Positions 26,161-36,996 of a stretch of 64,000 bases of DNA are shown in pieces. Source of the DNA: an uncultured Rivibacter sp. (lineage in GTDB: Bacteria > Pseudomonadota > Gammaproteobacteria > Burkholderiales > Burkholderiaceae); assembly GCA_946480925.1 (NCBI GenBank), contig CAMLLU010000007.1, positions 1-64,000 on the forward strand, in the 5' to 3' direction. The notes under the pieces were generated by a model. The model was not told the DNA's origin and searched no databases. It worked only from the letters and a program-made list of their open reading frames with translations. The translations under genes were made by a program, and so were the position numbers. Numbering within the stretch: the first letter of the stretch is position 1; each line of letters opens with the position of its first letter.

Positions 26161-26613
26161 ATGCCAGCCTCCGCTCCAGCCCACCATCCCGACCCTCGCG
26201 TCGCCCGGGTCGTTCGCCTGTTCGAGTCGCTGCAGCGTGCCGACATAGCACGCCTGGGCGATCACTACAGCGACGATGCGACGTTCAAGGACCCCTTCAA
26301 CGACGTGCGCGGCCTGCCGGCCGTGCAGCGTGTGTTTGACCACATGTTCGTGCAGGTCCACGAGCCGCGTTTTGTCGTCACTGCGGCAGTGGTCGAAGGA
26401 AACGACTGCTTCCTCGTGTGGGACTTCCTCTTTCATTTCAAGGGCCGTTCGCAAGCCGAGCAGACGGTGCACGGAAGCACCCATCTGCGTTTTGCCGCCG
26501 ACGGCCGCATCGCGATGCATCGTGACTACTGGGACGCCGCCGAAGAGCTGTACGAAAAGCTGCCCCTGCTGGGCGCACTGATGCGCTGGCTCAAGCGGTG
26601 CGTGAACGCATGA
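26161..26613 (+). CDS. NTF2-like (SnoaL-type) protein
   Basis: A 150-residue protein with the cone-shaped NTF2-like fold: RVVRLFESLQRADIARLGDHYSDDATFKDP at the start and FLVWDFLFHFKG, HLRFAADGRIAMHRDYWDAAE in the sheet. Members include SnoaL cyclases, ketosteroid isomerase and limonene-epoxide hydrolase; the conserved Asp and His (DPFND, HRDYWD) would allow acid-base catalysis. It lies after the decayed SDR and overlaps the next gene by four bases (ATGA). A role in processing the modified fatty acid is inferred from the operon only. Confidence 0.8.
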   Translation: MPASAPAHHPDPRVARVVRLFESLQRADIARLGDHYSDDATFKDPFNDVRGLPAVQRVFDHMFVQVHEPRFVVTAAVVEGNDCFLVWDFLFHFKGRSQAEQTVHGSTHLRFAADGRIAMHRDYWDAAEELYEKLPLLGALMRWLKRCVNA

Positions 26614-27575
26614 CGGCCCGGCGCGTGGCCATCGTCGGGGCGGGCGTGGCAGGTATCGCTTGCGCGTCGCGCCTCCAAGCCGTTGGAATGCAGGTGCAGC
26701 TGTTCGACCAAGCCGCGCAGCCCGGTGGGCGGTGCGCGAGCCTGCGCACCGCAGCCGGCACGTTCGACCATGGTGCGGCCAGCTTCGCCGCGAATGGTGA
26801 TGCCTTTGCACGGCAGGTGCGGGACTGGGCCGCGGCGGGCTCGCTGGAGGCCGATCCGCAAGTGGCTAATGCGTGGATGGGCCGCCCGACGATGTCGGAC
26901 TGGGTGTCGCACTGCGCCATGAAACTGCACATCGCATCCGGCCACGAAGTGGCGGCCATCGAACCGGCCGGCGAAGGGCGCTGGCGCCTGCGTTTTCACT
27001 GCGGACTGGCTGACGCTGGGCCATTCGACGCCGTGCTCGTGGCCACGCCGCCGGAGTCGGCTGCCGTGCTGCTCCAAGCGGACACGACGCTGGCTGCCAG
27101 CCTGCGTTCCGTGCGCAGTGAACCGTGCTGGAGCGTGGTGGCCGCGTGGTCGGCGCCGCTCGGGCTCGACGAGTCGGCGATTCGCGGCGGGCCGTTGCTG
27201 CACCAGGTGCGCCGTGAAGAAAACAAGCCTGGCCGTGTGCGGGCGGCCGCCTGCGCCACCCGCTGGGTGCTGCACGCAACGTCCTACTGGAGCGCCAACA
27301 ACCTGGACGTGCAGCCCGAACAGGTGACGCGTCATCTGCTGGAGGCTTTCGGCAAGGCCGCTGGCAGGCGCCTGGCCCGCCCCACAATTGCTGCCGCCCA
27401 CTTGTGGCGGCAAGCACGGGTGCTGGAGCCGTTGAGCGACGCGTGCGGCTGGAGCGTCACGCTGCAGCTGGGGGCCTGCGGCGATGCCTGGTTCGGCGAG
27501 GCAGGCGCGGCCGGCGTCGAGCGCGCCTGGTCCAGCGGCTGCGCACTGGCCGCGCGCGTGCTGGACGCTACCTGA
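26610..27575 (+). CDS. Renalase-like FAD-dependent oxidoreductase
   Basis: A 321-residue flavoprotein. The FAD-binding motif is VAIVGAGVAGIACASRLQ at residues about 5-22, followed by FDQAAQPGGRCASLRT and the family-typical DHGAASFAA. The C-terminal LQLGACGDAWFGEAGAAGVE completes the FAD site. It is of the COG3380 NAD/FAD-dependent group to which bacterial renalases belong. ATG at 26610 overlaps the NTF2-like stop and is preferred to 26598. It ends the operon and its last eight bases overlap the end of convergent corA. Substrate unknown. Confidence 0.82.
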   Translation: MTARRVAIVGAGVAGIACASRLQAVGMQVQLFDQAAQPGGRCASLRTAAGTFDHGAASFAANGDAFARQVRDWAAAGSLEADPQVANAWMGRPTMSDWVSHCAMKLHIASGHEVAAIEPAGEGRWRLRFHCGLADAGPFDAVLVATPPESAAVLLQADTTLAASLRSVRSEPCWSVVAAWSAPLGLDESAIRGGPLLHQVRREENKPGRVRAAACATRWVLHATSYWSANNLDVQPEQVTRHLLEAFGKAAGRRLARPTIAAAHLWRQARVLEPLSDACGWSVTLQLGACGDAWFGEAGAAGVERAWSSGCALAARVLDAT

Positions 27576-28533
27576 GCCAGCCCTTGCGGCGGAAGTAGAT
27601 GAAGGGCGCGGCGACCGAGGCAACCATCAACGCCAACGCATACGGATAGCCCAGCTTCCACTGCAGCTCAGGCATGCCCTGGAAGTTCATGCCGTAAATG
27701 CTGGCGATCAGCGTAGGCGGCAGCAAGGCCACGCTGGCCACCGAGAAGATCTTGATGATCTTGTTCTGGTTGATGTTGATGAAGCCGACCACGGCGTCCA
27801 TCAGGAAGTTGATCTTGTCGAACAGAAATGCGGTGTGCGAGTCGAGCGAATCGATGTCGCGCAGGATCTGGCGTGCCTCTTCGAACTGCTCGGCGTTGAG
27901 CAGCCGCGAACGCATCATGAAGCTGACGGCGCGGCGCGTGTCCATCACGTTGCGGCGGATGCGGCCGTTCAAGTCTTCCTGACGCGCGATGGCCGCCAGC
28001 GCTTCGCCAGCGGCTTGGTCGTTGACCTCTTCCTTCAGCACGCGCGCCGACACCTTTTCGAGTTCGTCGTAGATGCCCTCTAGCGAGTCAGCCGAATACT
28101 CGGCGTCAGCGTCGTAGAGCTTCAGCAGGACGTCCTTGGCGTCTTCGATCAACGCGGGGATGCGGCGCGCGCGCATGCGCAGCAGCCGGAACACCGGCAG
28201 GTCTTCGGCGTGGATCGAGAACAGCACGTTGTTGTGCAGGATGAAGGCCACACGCACGTTGCGCGAGCCGCGTTCCTCGTCGTCGATCAGAAAGTCGGTG
28301 CGGATGTGGAGCTCGCCGCTGTCTTCTTCGTAGAAGCGGGCGGATTCCTCGAGGTCGTCGTCGACGATGTCATCGGGGATCGAAAGGGCGAACCGGCCGG
28401 CCAGCCACCCCTTTTCCTCAGGAGTAGGTGCCTCGAGATCGACCCAGACCGGCTGGACATGCGCCAGGGCTTCGGCGCTTTCGATTTCTTCTTGAAACAG
28501 CCGGCCGCTGGCCAGCGTGAACACGTTCAACAT
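27568..28533 (-). CDS. corA: Magnesium/cobalt transporter CorA
   Basis: A 321-residue inner-membrane divalent cation channel. The large N-terminal cytosolic domain (to about residue 255) is acidic and helical. Two membrane helices lie at the C-terminus, with the selectivity motif YGMNFQGMPE between them (GMN signature) and a basic end (RRKGWLR). It has the normal length and all key parts. The start ATG is the only one near the domain boundary. It converges on the renalase-like gene with an eight-base overlap. Confidence 0.96.
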   Translation of the reverse strand: MLNVFTLASGRLFQEEIESAEALAHVQPVWVDLEAPTPEEKGWLAGRFALSIPDDIVDDDLEESARFYEEDSGELHIRTDFLIDDEERGSRNVRVAFILHNNVLFSIHAEDLPVFRLLRMRARRIPALIEDAKDVLLKLYDADAEYSADSLEGIYDELEKVSARVLKEEVNDQAAGEALAAIARQEDLNGRIRRNVMDTRRAVSFMMRSRLLNAEQFEEARQILRDIDSLDSHTAFLFDKINFLMDAVVGFININQNKIIKIFSVASVALLPPTLIASIYGMNFQGMPELQWKLGYPYALALMVASVAAPFIYFRRKGWLR

Positions 28534-29015
28534 GGGAGCTCCAACAACGTCGCGGCATGCGCGCCGTGACCCGGCCTAGCGGCGAACTACAGGGGTAGGG
28601 TGGGAAGATGTACCGCCTCACCCCAGGCCTTCGAGCCTGCTGACGCAGGCCCTGCGGTTGGAGTGGACGGTCACCGAGGGTGACTGCTGTCCAAGTGACA
28701 CTCCGCTGACAAAAACCGAAAAATTATGTCATTCGGCGCTGCAATGCAGCAAGCCGAAGAGACACATGATGGGGAGCTTGTAGCACTAGCTCCCCGCGCT
28801 ATCGGAGGCTGGGCGCTGGTGCATCGCCTCGCGGATTGTGAACCGATTTCCGGGCGCCCGGGGCCTTTTCCATATGGGGCGGTCCGATCCGCTGTCATCG
28901 CCTTGTCATGCCTGCAGCCAAGGCGCAAACTGGTTCTGCGAGGAGTGCTCCGCACGTGGGCGTGGCACTCCTGCATCGAAGGACTTTGCCGTAACCCCTC
29001 TCGAAAGGAGGTCTT
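28534..29015. other. Gene-poor stretch between corA and hpf
   Basis: About 480 bases without a convincing gene. A short hairpin GTCACC-GAG-GGTGAC occurs near 28672-28686. An open frame at 28726-29019 has no ribosome site and runs into the hpf start. Promoters for both divergent genes must lie here; no clear -35/-10 pair or sigma-54 site was found. Confidence 0.5.
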
Positions 29016-29360
29016 ATGAATCTGACGATCAGTGGACACCACCTTGAAGTGACGCCGGCTCTGCGCGAGTACGTGCTAACAAAGCTGGACCGGGTGACCC
29101 GTCATTTCGACCAGGTGGTGGACATCAACGTGCTACTCACCGTCGAGAAGCAGAAGGAGAAGGAACGCCGCCAGAAAGCCGAGGTGAATTTGCACGTCAA
29201 AGGTCGTGACATCTTTGTCGAACAATCCCACGAGGACCTCTACGCCGCGATCGATCAGCTCATGGACAAGCTGGATCGCCAAGTTTGCCGCCACAAGGAC
29301 CGGCTGCACGATCACCACCATGATTCGCCCAAGCGCAACGGCGCCAGCGAGGTGTCGTGA
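29016..29360 (+). CDS. hpf: Ribosome hibernation promoting factor, short form
   Basis: A 114-residue HPF/RaiA-family protein that binds the 30S subunit and helps form inactive ribosome dimers. [20 protein letters not shown] and [25 protein letters not shown] are typical. It lacks the extra domain of long HPF. A near-perfect AAAGGAGG lies four bases before the ATG, predicting strong translation. It is followed by a terminator and ptsN, the usual rpoN-neighbourhood pair, here detached from rpoN. Confidence 0.95.
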   Translation: MNLTISGHHLEVTPALREYVLTKLDRVTRHFDQVVDINVLLTVEKQKEKERRQKAEVNLHVKGRDIFVEQSHEDLYAAIDQLMDKLDRQVCRHKDRLHDHHHDSPKRNGASEVS

Positions 29361-29388
29361 TCGCGGGCTTGCCACCCAAGTCACGGTG

Positions 29389-29416
29389 CAAAGCGGCCCC
29401 AGAAGGGCCGCTTTTT
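29389..29416 (+). terminator. Rho-independent terminator after hpf
   Basis: AAAGCGGCCC pairs with GGGCCGCTTT around a five-base loop (CAGAA) and ends in five T. Confidence 0.88.
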
Positions 29417-29507
29417 GCTTTTGCCACTCCGGGTCCATGGCATCCGGCACAGCTTGTTGCGATGCAGCAGGATGTGCACAATTGTTCGACTGGCGTTGGA
29501 TCTACGC

Positions 29508-29535
29508 TTCTACTCCGGGGAGCGATTCCTATAAT
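29508..29535 (+). promoter_or_regulatory. Probable ptsN promoter
   Basis: A perfect TATAAT at 29530-29535 with a weak TTCTAC 16 bases upstream, located after the hpf terminator and 64 bases before the ptsN start. Confidence 0.55.
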
Positions 29536-29599
29536 CGCCGCTTCACTTGGAAGTGCGTCCGCCAAGGTCTCGCCCGGCCGAAACCGACGCTGTGAGCTA

Positions 29600-30070
29600 A
29601 TGAACCGTCTTGCCGCCATCCTGCCTGTCGCCAATGTGCTGGTGGATGTGGATGCCACCAGCAAAAAGCGCGCGTTCGAGCACGCCGGGCTGATGTTCGA
29701 GAACCAGCACGCAATCGCGCGTGCCACGGTCACAGACAACCTGTTCGCCCGTGAGCGCTTGGGCTCCACCGGTCTGGGCCATGGCGTGGCCATTCCGCAC
29801 GGCCGCATCAAGGGCCTGAAGAACCCCTTGGCCGCTGTGTTGCGTGTCCAGGCTGCCATCCCGTTCGACGCACCCGACGACGAACCTGTTTCCCTGCTGA
29901 TCTTTCTGCTGGTGCCTGAAGCCGCCACGCAGCGCCACCTCGAAATCCTCTCCGAGATCGCCGAACTGCTGAGCGACCGCGAACTGCGCGAGCGCCTGAA
30001 GACCGAGCCCGAAGCGGCAAAGGTCCACGAGTTGATCTCGAACTGGGAGCCGCTCAAGTCGGTGGCCTGA
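29600..30070 (+). CDS. ptsN: PTS IIA-like nitrogen regulatory protein
   Basis: A 156-residue EIIA-Ntr protein, the phosphate acceptor at the end of the nitrogen PTS. The active His is His67 in [10 protein letters not shown]. It regulates by protein contact (potassium transport and kinases in E. coli). The start at 29600 gives the normal N-terminus; upstream codons in the same frame cross the promoter and hpf terminator. It precedes hprK, so phosphate flow through HPr may be sensed by both. Neither HPr nor enzyme I is in the window. Confidence 0.95.
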   Translation: MNRLAAILPVANVLVDVDATSKKRAFEHAGLMFENQHAIARATVTDNLFARERLGSTGLGHGVAIPHGRIKGLKNPLAAVLRVQAAIPFDAPDDEPVSLLIFLLVPEAATQRHLEILSEIAELLSDRELRERLKTEPEAAKVHELISNWEPLKSVA

Positions 30071-30085
30071 ACGTGTTGTCGGTCA

Positions 30086-30143
30086 CACCTCCCCAAGGGG
30101 AGGTGGGCCTTGCCCTGGGGGCGCCCGGCGCGGCGGTCCGTGG
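30086..30143. repeat. Dispersed intergenic element, copy A
   Basis: Between ptsN and hprK. Begins with a perfect hairpin CACCTCCCC-AA-GGGGAGGTG (30086-30105), then GGCCTTGCC and CGCCCGGCGCGGCGG. The second half matches copies at 31121-31175 and 63187-63245. Confidence 0.75.
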
Positions 30144-30164
30144 CGACTGATACAAAGGCGTCTC

Positions 30165-31118
30165 ATGAAGCCCACCGTCATCAGCGCCGAGGCGCTTTTC
30201 GAGGCCCACCGCGATTCCCTCAAGTGGGAGTGGATTTCGGGCCATGCCCACCCGGAGCGCCGCTTCGACGAAGTGGCCGTTCGCGACGCGCAATCGGCTG
30301 CCGACCTGGTCGGCTACCTCAACTACATCCACCCATATCGGGTGCAGATCGTGGGCCGCCGCGAGGTGCGCTACCTCTCGGACGCCAACGCGGAAGACCA
30401 GGAACGGCGTATCTCGCGCATCGTCACGCTGGAGCCGCCCGTGATCGTGGTGGCCGACGGGCAGACACCGCCCGAAAAGCTGGTCGCGATCTGCGGCCGA
30501 GCCGAGATTCCGCTGTTCGTCACGCAGGAGTCGGCCGGCCATGTGATCGACGTGATGCGCAGCCACCTGGCCCAGCACTTCGCCGAGCGGCTCACGCGCC
30601 ATGGCGTGTTCATGGACATCCTTGGCGTGGGTGTGCTGCTCACAGGCGAGTCGGGCCTGGGCAAAAGCGAACTCGGGTTGGAACTCATCTCACGCGGCCA
30701 TGGCCTGGTGGCCGACGATGCGGTGGACCTCTACCGCGTGTCGCAAACGTCCATCGAAGGGCGTTGCCCGCCGCTGCTGATCAACCTGCTCGAAGTGCGT
30801 GGCATCGGCCTGTTGGACATCAAGGCCATCTTCGGCGAGACGGCGGTGCGGCGGAAGATGCGCCTGCGCCTGATCGTGCACCTCGTGCGCAAGGAAACGA
30901 TGGAGCGCGAGTTCGAGCGGCTGCCCTACGAGCCGCTGTATGAAGAAGTGCTGGGCGTGAAGGTGCGCAAGGCGGTCATCGCCGTGGACGCCGGCCGCAA
31001 CCTGGCCGTGCTGGTGGAGGCCGCCGTGCGCAACACCGTGCTGCAGCTGCGCGGCATCGACACCTACAAGGAATTCATCGAGCGCCACCGCAAGGCGATG
31101 GAGCAAGGCGAGAAATGA
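30165..31118 (+). CDS. hprK: HPr kinase/phosphorylase
   Basis: A 317-residue bifunctional enzyme that adds or removes phosphate on the regulatory Ser of HPr. The N-terminal domain occupies about 1-135. The P-loop is [14 protein letters not shown] at about residue 162, followed by HprK-type [14 protein letters not shown] and the C-terminal signature region [17 protein letters not shown]. In betaproteobacteria it does not run carbon catabolite repression as in Firmicutes but is kept beside ptsN. An intergenic repeat flanks it on each side. Confidence 0.96.
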   Translation: MKPTVISAEALFEAHRDSLKWEWISGHAHPERRFDEVAVRDAQSAADLVGYLNYIHPYRVQIVGRREVRYLSDANAEDQERRISRIVTLEPPVIVVADGQTPPEKLVAICGRAEIPLFVTQESAGHVIDVMRSHLAQHFAERLTRHGVFMDILGVGVLLTGESGLGKSELGLELISRGHGLVADDAVDLYRVSQTSIEGRCPPLLINLLEVRGIGLLDIKAIFGETAVRRKMRLRLIVHLVRKETMEREFERLPYEPLYEEVLGVKVRKAVIAVDAGRNLAVLVEAAVRNTVLQLRGIDTYKEFIERHRKAMEQGEK

Positions 31119-31120
31119 AG

Positions 31121-31175
31121 GCACCCCGACCGGAGGGGGGCCTTGCATGGGAGCGGCCCGGCGCAGCGGCCCAGG
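31121..31175. repeat. Dispersed intergenic element, copy B
   Basis: Directly after the hprK stop. GGAGGGGGGCCTTGC, TGGGAGCGGCCCGGCGC and GCGGCCC blocks are shared with copy C at 63187 nearly base for base and with copy A more loosely. Confidence 0.75.
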
Positions 31176-31207
31176 ATCGTGACCTCCACGATCACCCCAG
31201 GCGTTCG

Positions 31208-31633
31208 CTACGCTTTCCCCTTGCAGCCCTCGCGCCGGCACACCACGTACAGAGCGAGCGAGTGGTCCTGCAGGTCGTAACCGCGTTCTTTCGCGATCTC
31301 TTGCTGGCGGCGTTCGATTTCGGGGTCGTAGAACTCCTCGACGCGGCCGCAGACCACGCACACGAGGTGGTCGTGGTGTTTGCCTTCGTTGAGCTCGAAG
31401 ACGGCCTTGCCGGACTCGAAGTGGTTGCGTGACAGGATGCCGGCCTGCTCGAACTGCATCAGCACGCGGTAGACGGTGGCGAGGCCAATGTCGGAGCCTT
31501 CGTTCAGCAGCGTCTTGAACACGTCTTCAGCCGTGAGGTGCCGCACGCTGGAGCGCTGGAAGACTTCCAGGATCTTGATGCGTGGCAGCGTGGCTTTCAG
31601 GCCGCTGCTCTTGAGGTCTTCAGCGTTTGACAT
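31208..31633 (-). CDS. fur: Ferric uptake regulator Fur
   Basis: A 141-residue iron-responsive repressor. The winged helix is residues about 1-80 (SSGLKATLPRIKILEVFQ, then LATVYRVLMQFEQAGI). The metal-sensing part is HHDHLVCVVCGRVEEF, with a second Cys pair near the end (CRREGC), which form the structural zinc site. Length is normal. It is divergent from bamE, 102 bases between start codons, and converges on hprK. Autoregulation is possible but no clear Fur box was seen in the gap. Confidence 0.96.
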   Translation of the reverse strand: MSNAEDLKSSGLKATLPRIKILEVFQRSSVRHLTAEDVFKTLLNEGSDIGLATVYRVLMQFEQAGILSRNHFESGKAVFELNEGKHHDHLVCVVCGRVEEFYDPEIERRQQEIAKERGYDLQDHSLALYVVCRREGCKGKA

Positions 31634-31735
31634 GGAACTTACCCAGGGATGCCATCGGCAATGGGCGGGGTGGGCCCCGCTAGAATCTTTGCATCATATC
31701 GAGTTGGGCTGCCGCTGCGGCTCAAACCTCCGCTC

Positions 31736-32269
31736 ATGACGCACTCTTTCCTGCGGCCTGTGCTGGGCGCGCTGATTCCGCTTGCACTGGCGGCATGCAG
31801 CTCGCTGCAGTCTTCCGACAACTTCCTCGGTCTCATCACGCCCTACCGGGTGGAGGTGGTGCAAGGCAACGTGGTTACCAAGGAGCAGGCCGCGCTCATC
31901 AAGCCCGGCATGAGCCGTTCCCAGGTGCGCGACATGCTGGGTTCGCCGTTGCTCACCGACATCTTCCACGCCGATCGCTGGGACTACGTGTTCACGATCC
32001 GGCGCCAGGGCGCCGAGCCGCAGCAGCGCAATGTGATGGTGCTGTTCCAGGACGACAAGGTGAGCAAGTTCGAGGCGGGTGACCTGCCCTCCGAGCGCGA
32101 CTTCATCAATTCCATCGACGTGGCCAAGAGCGGCCGTGCGCCAGTGCTTGAGCTGACCGAGGAGCAGATCAAGGCGCTGCCGGTGCCGCCCAAGCCCGAC
32201 GCCACGCTGGCCGACGCCGCGCCGCAGGGGCCGGCACGCAGCTACCCGCCGCTGGAGCCCACCAAGTGA
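31736..32269 (+). CDS. bamE: Outer-membrane assembly lipoprotein BamE
   Basis: A 177-residue lipoprotein of the BAM complex. The lipobox is LAAC at about residue 20. The BamE/SmpA fold follows: [38 protein letters not shown], and the strand [11 protein letters not shown] Pro-rich tail of about 50 residues goes beyond the E. coli protein (113 residues), common in Burkholderiales. A TAGAAT box lies at 31681-31686. The next gene dapB begins inside the bamE stop (GTGA). Confidence 0.95.
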   Translation: MTHSFLRPVLGALIPLALAACSSLQSSDNFLGLITPYRVEVVQGNVVTKEQAALIKPGMSRSQVRDMLGSPLLTDIFHADRWDYVFTIRRQGAEPQQRNVMVLFQDDKVSKFEAGDLPSERDFINSIDVAKSGRAPVLELTEEQIKALPVPPKPDATLADAAPQGPARSYPPLEPTK

Positions 32270-33078
32270 GTCGACAGCCTTTGCGTATCGCGGTGGCCGG
32301 TGCGTCCGGCCGCATGGGCCACATGCTCATCGAGGCCGTCGCCACCGCGGCTGACTGCCAACTGGCCGGCGCGCTGGACATCGCCGGCAGCCCCGCACTC
32401 GGGCAGGACGCTGCAGCCTTCCTCGGCAAGGCCAGCGGCGTGGCCATCACGAGCGACCTGCGTGCCGGGCTCAAGGATTCACAGTTCCTCATCGACTTCA
32501 CTCGCCCCGAAGGCACGCTGGCGCACCTGGCGGTGTGCCGCGAGCTGGGGGTGAAAGTCGTCATCGGCACCACCGGTTTTTCCGACGAGCAGAAGGCGCA
32601 GATCGCTGACGCGGCGAAGGACACCGCCATCATGATGGCGCCCAACATGAGCGTGGGCGTCAACGTCGTGCTGAAGCTGCTGCAACAGGCTGCCAAGGCG
32701 CTCAGCGAGGGCTATGACATCGAGATCATCGAGGCGCACCACCGCCACAAGGTCGATGCGCCCAGCGGCACTGCGCTGAAGATGGGCGAGGTGGTGGCCG
32801 AGGCTCTGGGCCGCGATCTGAAGAGCTGTGCTGTCTACGGCCGCGAAGGCGTGACCGGCGAGCGGGATCCATCCACCATCGGCTTCGCCACCATCCGGGG
32901 CGGCGACGTGGTGGGCGACCACACCGTGCTGTTCGCCGGCATCGGCGAGCGCATCGAGATCTCGCACAAGGCGTCGAGCCGCGCCACTTTCGCGCAGGGC
33001 AGCCTGCGCGCGGTGCGTTTCCTGGCTGGCCAGTCCACGGGGCTGTTCGGCATGGACGACGTGCTGGGGTTGGCGTGA
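32266..33078 (+). CDS. dapB: 4-Hydroxy-tetrahydrodipicolinate reductase
   Basis: A 270-residue reductase of lysine and diaminopimelate synthesis. The nucleotide-binding motif is [14 protein letters not shown], the core signatures are DFTRPEGTL and the catalytic [16 protein letters not shown], and the end is [10 protein letters not shown]. The start is GTG at 32266, overlapping the bamE stop by four bases, so it is translationally coupled to bamE. Confidence 0.96.
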   Translation: MSRQPLRIAVAGASGRMGHMLIEAVATAADCQLAGALDIAGSPALGQDAAAFLGKASGVAITSDLRAGLKDSQFLIDFTRPEGTLAHLAVCRELGVKVVIGTTGFSDEQKAQIADAAKDTAIMMAPNMSVGVNVVLKLLQQAAKALSEGYDIEIIEAHHRHKVDAPSGTALKMGEVVAEALGRDLKSCAVYGREGVTGERDPSTIGFATIRGGDVVGDHTVLFAGIGERIEISHKASSRATFAQGSLRAVRFLAGQSTGLFGMDDVLGLA

Positions 33079-33163
33079 CACGGGTAGCCGCGCCGAGCCG
33101 CCCGCAGCAAGGCCCGGCCTCTTCGGAGGCGCGATCACCCTGCTCGGCGAGCGGGGTGTCGCA

Positions 33164-33832
<669 letters not shown>

Positions 33833-33841
33833 GGCTGCACC

Positions 33842-34270
<429 letters not shown>

Positions 34271-34297
34271 ATACGCGGCCTGCGCAGGGTCGCTTCC

Positions 34298-34303
34298 TAT
34301 AAT
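34298..34303 (+). promoter_or_regulatory. Probable -10 box of leuS
   Basis: A perfect TATAAT 47 bases before the leuS ATG. No good -35 was seen at 16-18 bases. The flanking TTCCTATAATCG is identical to that of the ptsN promoter. Confidence 0.45.
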
Positions 34304-34349
34304 CGGCCGATCCCTTGAGGCGGCGCTTTCCTGCGCCCGGCCCACCCGC

Positions 34350-36986
34350 ATGAGCACTTCAAACACCCATTACGACCATCGCACCGTCGAAGCGCAAGCC
34401 CAGGCGCACTGGCAGGCCAAGGACGCCTACCGTGTGGTCGAAGACGCGAGCAAGCCCAAGTTCTATGCCTGCTCGATGCTGCCCTACCCCAGCGGCAAGC
34501 TGCACATGGGGCATGTGCGCAACTACACCATCAACGACATGTTGACCCGGCAGCTGCGCATGAAGGGCTACAACGTGCTCATGCCCATGGGCTGGGACGC
34601 CTTCGGCCTGCCGGCCGAGAACGCGGCGATGAAGAACAAGGTGCCGCCGGCGAAGTGGACCTACGAAAACATCGCCTACATGAAGAAGCAGATGCTGGCG
34701 ATGGGCCTGGCCATCGACTGGAGCCGCGAGGTCGCCACCTGCTCGCCCGACTACTACCACTGGAACCAGTGGCTGTTCCTGCGCATGCTCGAAGCGGGCA
34801 TCGCCGAGCGCCGCACCCAGGTGGTGAATTGGGACCCGGTGGACCAGACCGTGCTCGCCAACGAGCAGGTGATCGACGGGCGCGGCTGGCGCTCGGGCGC
34901 GGTGGTCGAAAAGCGCGAGATCCCGGGCTACTACCTCAACATCACCAAGTACGCCGATGAGCTGCTCGACCACGTGCAGCACAAGCTGCCGGGCTGGCCC
35001 GAGCGCGTGCGGCTGATGCAGGAAAACTGGATCGGCAAGAGCGAAGGCGTGCGCTTTGCGTTCACGCACGACATCAAGGGCGCTGACGGCAAGCTCATCC
35101 AGGACGGCAGGCTCTACGTCTTCACCACGCGGGCCGACACCATCATGGGCGTGAGCTTCTGCGCGGTGGCACCCGAGCATCCGCTGGCTGCCCATGCGGC
35201 GCAGGGCAACCCGACGATCGCAGCATTCATCGAGGCCTGCAAGCAGGGTGGCACCACCGAGGCCGAACTCGCCACCAAGGAAAAGGAAGGCCTGCCCACA
35301 GGCCTCTTCGTGACGCACCCGCTCACCGACGAGCAGGTCGAGGTGTGGGTCGGCAACTACGTGCTCATGAGCTACGGCGACGGTGCCGTGATGGGCGTGC
35401 CCGCGCACGACGAGCGCGACTTCGCGTTCGCGAAGAAGTACCACCTGCCCATCCTGCAGGTCGTCACGGTGGACGGCGAGCACTACACCACCGACCACTG
35501 GCAGGAGTGGTACGGCGACAAGCAGCGCGGCGTGACCATCAACTCCGGCAACTACAGCGGCCTTTCGTACCCGGTCGCCGTCGATGCCATTGCTTCCGCG
35601 CTGGCGCACAAAGGCCTGGGCGAGAAGAAGACCACGTGGCGCCTGCGTGACTGGGGCATCAGTCGCCAGCGCTACTGGGGCACGCCAATCCCCATCATCC
35701 ACTGCGACGACTGCGGTTCCGTGCCGGTGCCTGAAAAGGACCTGCCGGTCGTGCTGCCCGAAGACCTGATTCCGGACGGCTCGGGCAACCCGCTGAACAA
35801 GTGCGAAAGCTTCCTGAAGGTCGATTGCCCCAAGTGCGGCAAGCCCGCGCAGCGCGAGACCGACACGATGGACACCTTCGTCGACTCGTCGTGGTACTTC
35901 ATGCGCTACTGCGACGCGCGAAACGACCGCGCGATGGTGGGCGCCGGCACGCAGTACTGGATGCCGATGGACCAATACATCGGCGGCATCGAACACGCCA
36001 TCCTGCACCTGCTGTATGCGCGCTTCTGGACCAAGGTGATGCGTGACCTCGGCCTCGTGAAGGTGGACGAGCCCTTCACGCGCCTGCTCACGCAAGGCAT
36101 GGTGCTGAAGGACGCCTTCTTCCACAAGCCCGAAGGCGGCGGCAAGCACTACTACTGGGAACACGAGGTCGAAGTTCTCAAGAACGAGCAGGGCCAGGTC
36201 ACCGGTGCTCGGCTGAAGGCCGACGGCACGCCGCTCGAGCACGAGATGACCACGATGTCGAAGTCGAAGAACAACGGCGTCGACCCGCAGGACCTGATCG
36301 ACCGCTACGGGGCCGACACGGCGCGCCTGTTCGTGATGTTCGCCTCGCCGCCGGAGCAGACGCTCGAGTGGAGCGATTCGGGCGTCGATGGCGCGCACCG
36401 CTTCCTGCGCCGCGTGTGGGTCTTCGGGCAGAAGCACACAGAGGCCATCAAGTCCGCGCAGGACGTGGGCGCGGGCCTGAACGCCGAGGCCAAGGCACTG
36501 CGTTTCGAAGTGCACACTGTGCTCAAGCAGGTGAGCTACGACTACGAGCGCATGCAGTACAACACCGTGGTCTCCGGTGCGATGAAGCTGCTCAACGCGC
36601 TCGAAGGCTACAAGGGCGACGACAGCGCCGGCTCGAACGCCGCGCTGCGTGAGGCCTATTCGGTGCTGCTGCGCGTGCTCTACCCGGCCTGCCCGCACAT
36701 CACGCATGGGTTGTGGGAACAGCTCGGCTACGCGGCGCGCCTGGGTGACCTGCTCGATGCGCACTGGCCGCAGGTGGACGAAGCCGCGCTCGTGCAAGAC
36801 GAACTGGAGTTGATGCTGCAGGTCAACGGCAAGCTGCGCGGCGCCATCAAGGTGCCGGCCTCTGCCGACAAGGCGACCATCGAAGCGGTGGCGCTCGCCT
36901 CGCCCGACTTCGCGAAGTTCAGCGAGGGCAAGCCGGCCAAGAAGGTGATCGTGGTGCCGGGGCGGCTGGTCAACGTGGTGGTTTGA
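34350..36986 (+). CDS. leuS: Leucyl-tRNA synthetase
   Basis: An 878-residue class I synthetase for tRNA-Leu. The HIGH-type motif is [14 protein letters not shown]. The CP1 editing domain spans about residues 220-420, including the [14 protein letters not shown] and [13 protein letters not shown] sites that hydrolyse mischarged tRNA. The zinc-type Cys clusters HCDDCG and DCPKCG are present, and KMSKS is in [14 protein letters not shown]. Length is normal. It heads leuS-lptE-holA, with 10 and 8 bases between genes. Confidence 0.98.
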   Translation: MSTSNTHYDHRTVEAQAQAHWQAKDAYRVVEDASKPKFYACSMLPYPSGKLHMGHVRNYTINDMLTRQLRMKGYNVLMPMGWDAFGLPAENAAMKNKVPPAKWTYENIAYMKKQMLAMGLAIDWSREVATCSPDYYHWNQWLFLRMLEAGIAERRTQVVNWDPVDQTVLANEQVIDGRGWRSGAVVEKREIPGYYLNITKYADELLDHVQHKLPGWPERVRLMQENWIGKSEGVRFAFTHDIKGADGKLIQDGRLYVFTTRADTIMGVSFCAVAPEHPLAAHAAQGNPTIAAFIEACKQGGTTEAELATKEKEGLPTGLFVTHPLTDEQVEVWVGNYVLMSYGDGAVMGVPAHDERDFAFAKKYHLPILQVVTVDGEHYTTDHWQEWYGDKQRGVTINSGNYSGLSYPVAVDAIASALAHKGLGEKKTTWRLRDWGISRQRYWGTPIPIIHCDDCGSVPVPEKDLPVVLPEDLIPDGSGNPLNKCESFLKVDCPKCGKPAQRETDTMDTFVDSSWYFMRYCDARNDRAMVGAGTQYWMPMDQYIGGIEHAILHLLYARFWTKVMRDLGLVKVDEPFTRLLTQGMVLKDAFFHKPEGGGKHYYWEHEVEVLKNEQGQVTGARLKADGTPLEHEMTTMSKSKNNGVDPQDLIDRYGADTARLFVMFASPPEQTLEWSDSGVDGAHRFLRRVWVFGQKHTEAIKSAQDVGAGLNAEAKALRFEVHTVLKQVSYDYERMQYNTVVSGAMKLLNALEGYKGDDSAGSNAALREAYSVLLRVLYPACPHITHGLWEQLGYAARLGDLLDAHWPQVDEAALVQDELELMLQVNGKLRGAIKVPASADKATIEAVALASPDFAKFSEGKPAKKVIVVPGRLVNVVV

Positions 36987-36996
36987 CCTTCAGGCC

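Noticed and set aside
28963..28978. Possible sigma-54 promoter (TGGCAC) before hpf
   Set aside because: No GC at the required 10-base distance after the GG, so the -12 element is missing.
28726..29019. A 97-codon plus-strand ORF before hpf
   Set aside because: No ribosome site, overlaps the strong hpf ribosome site and start, no recognisable protein features.
34359..36797. An 812-codon minus-strand frame opposite leuS
   Set aside because: Shadow of leuS caused by third-position G+C; no start signal or domain.
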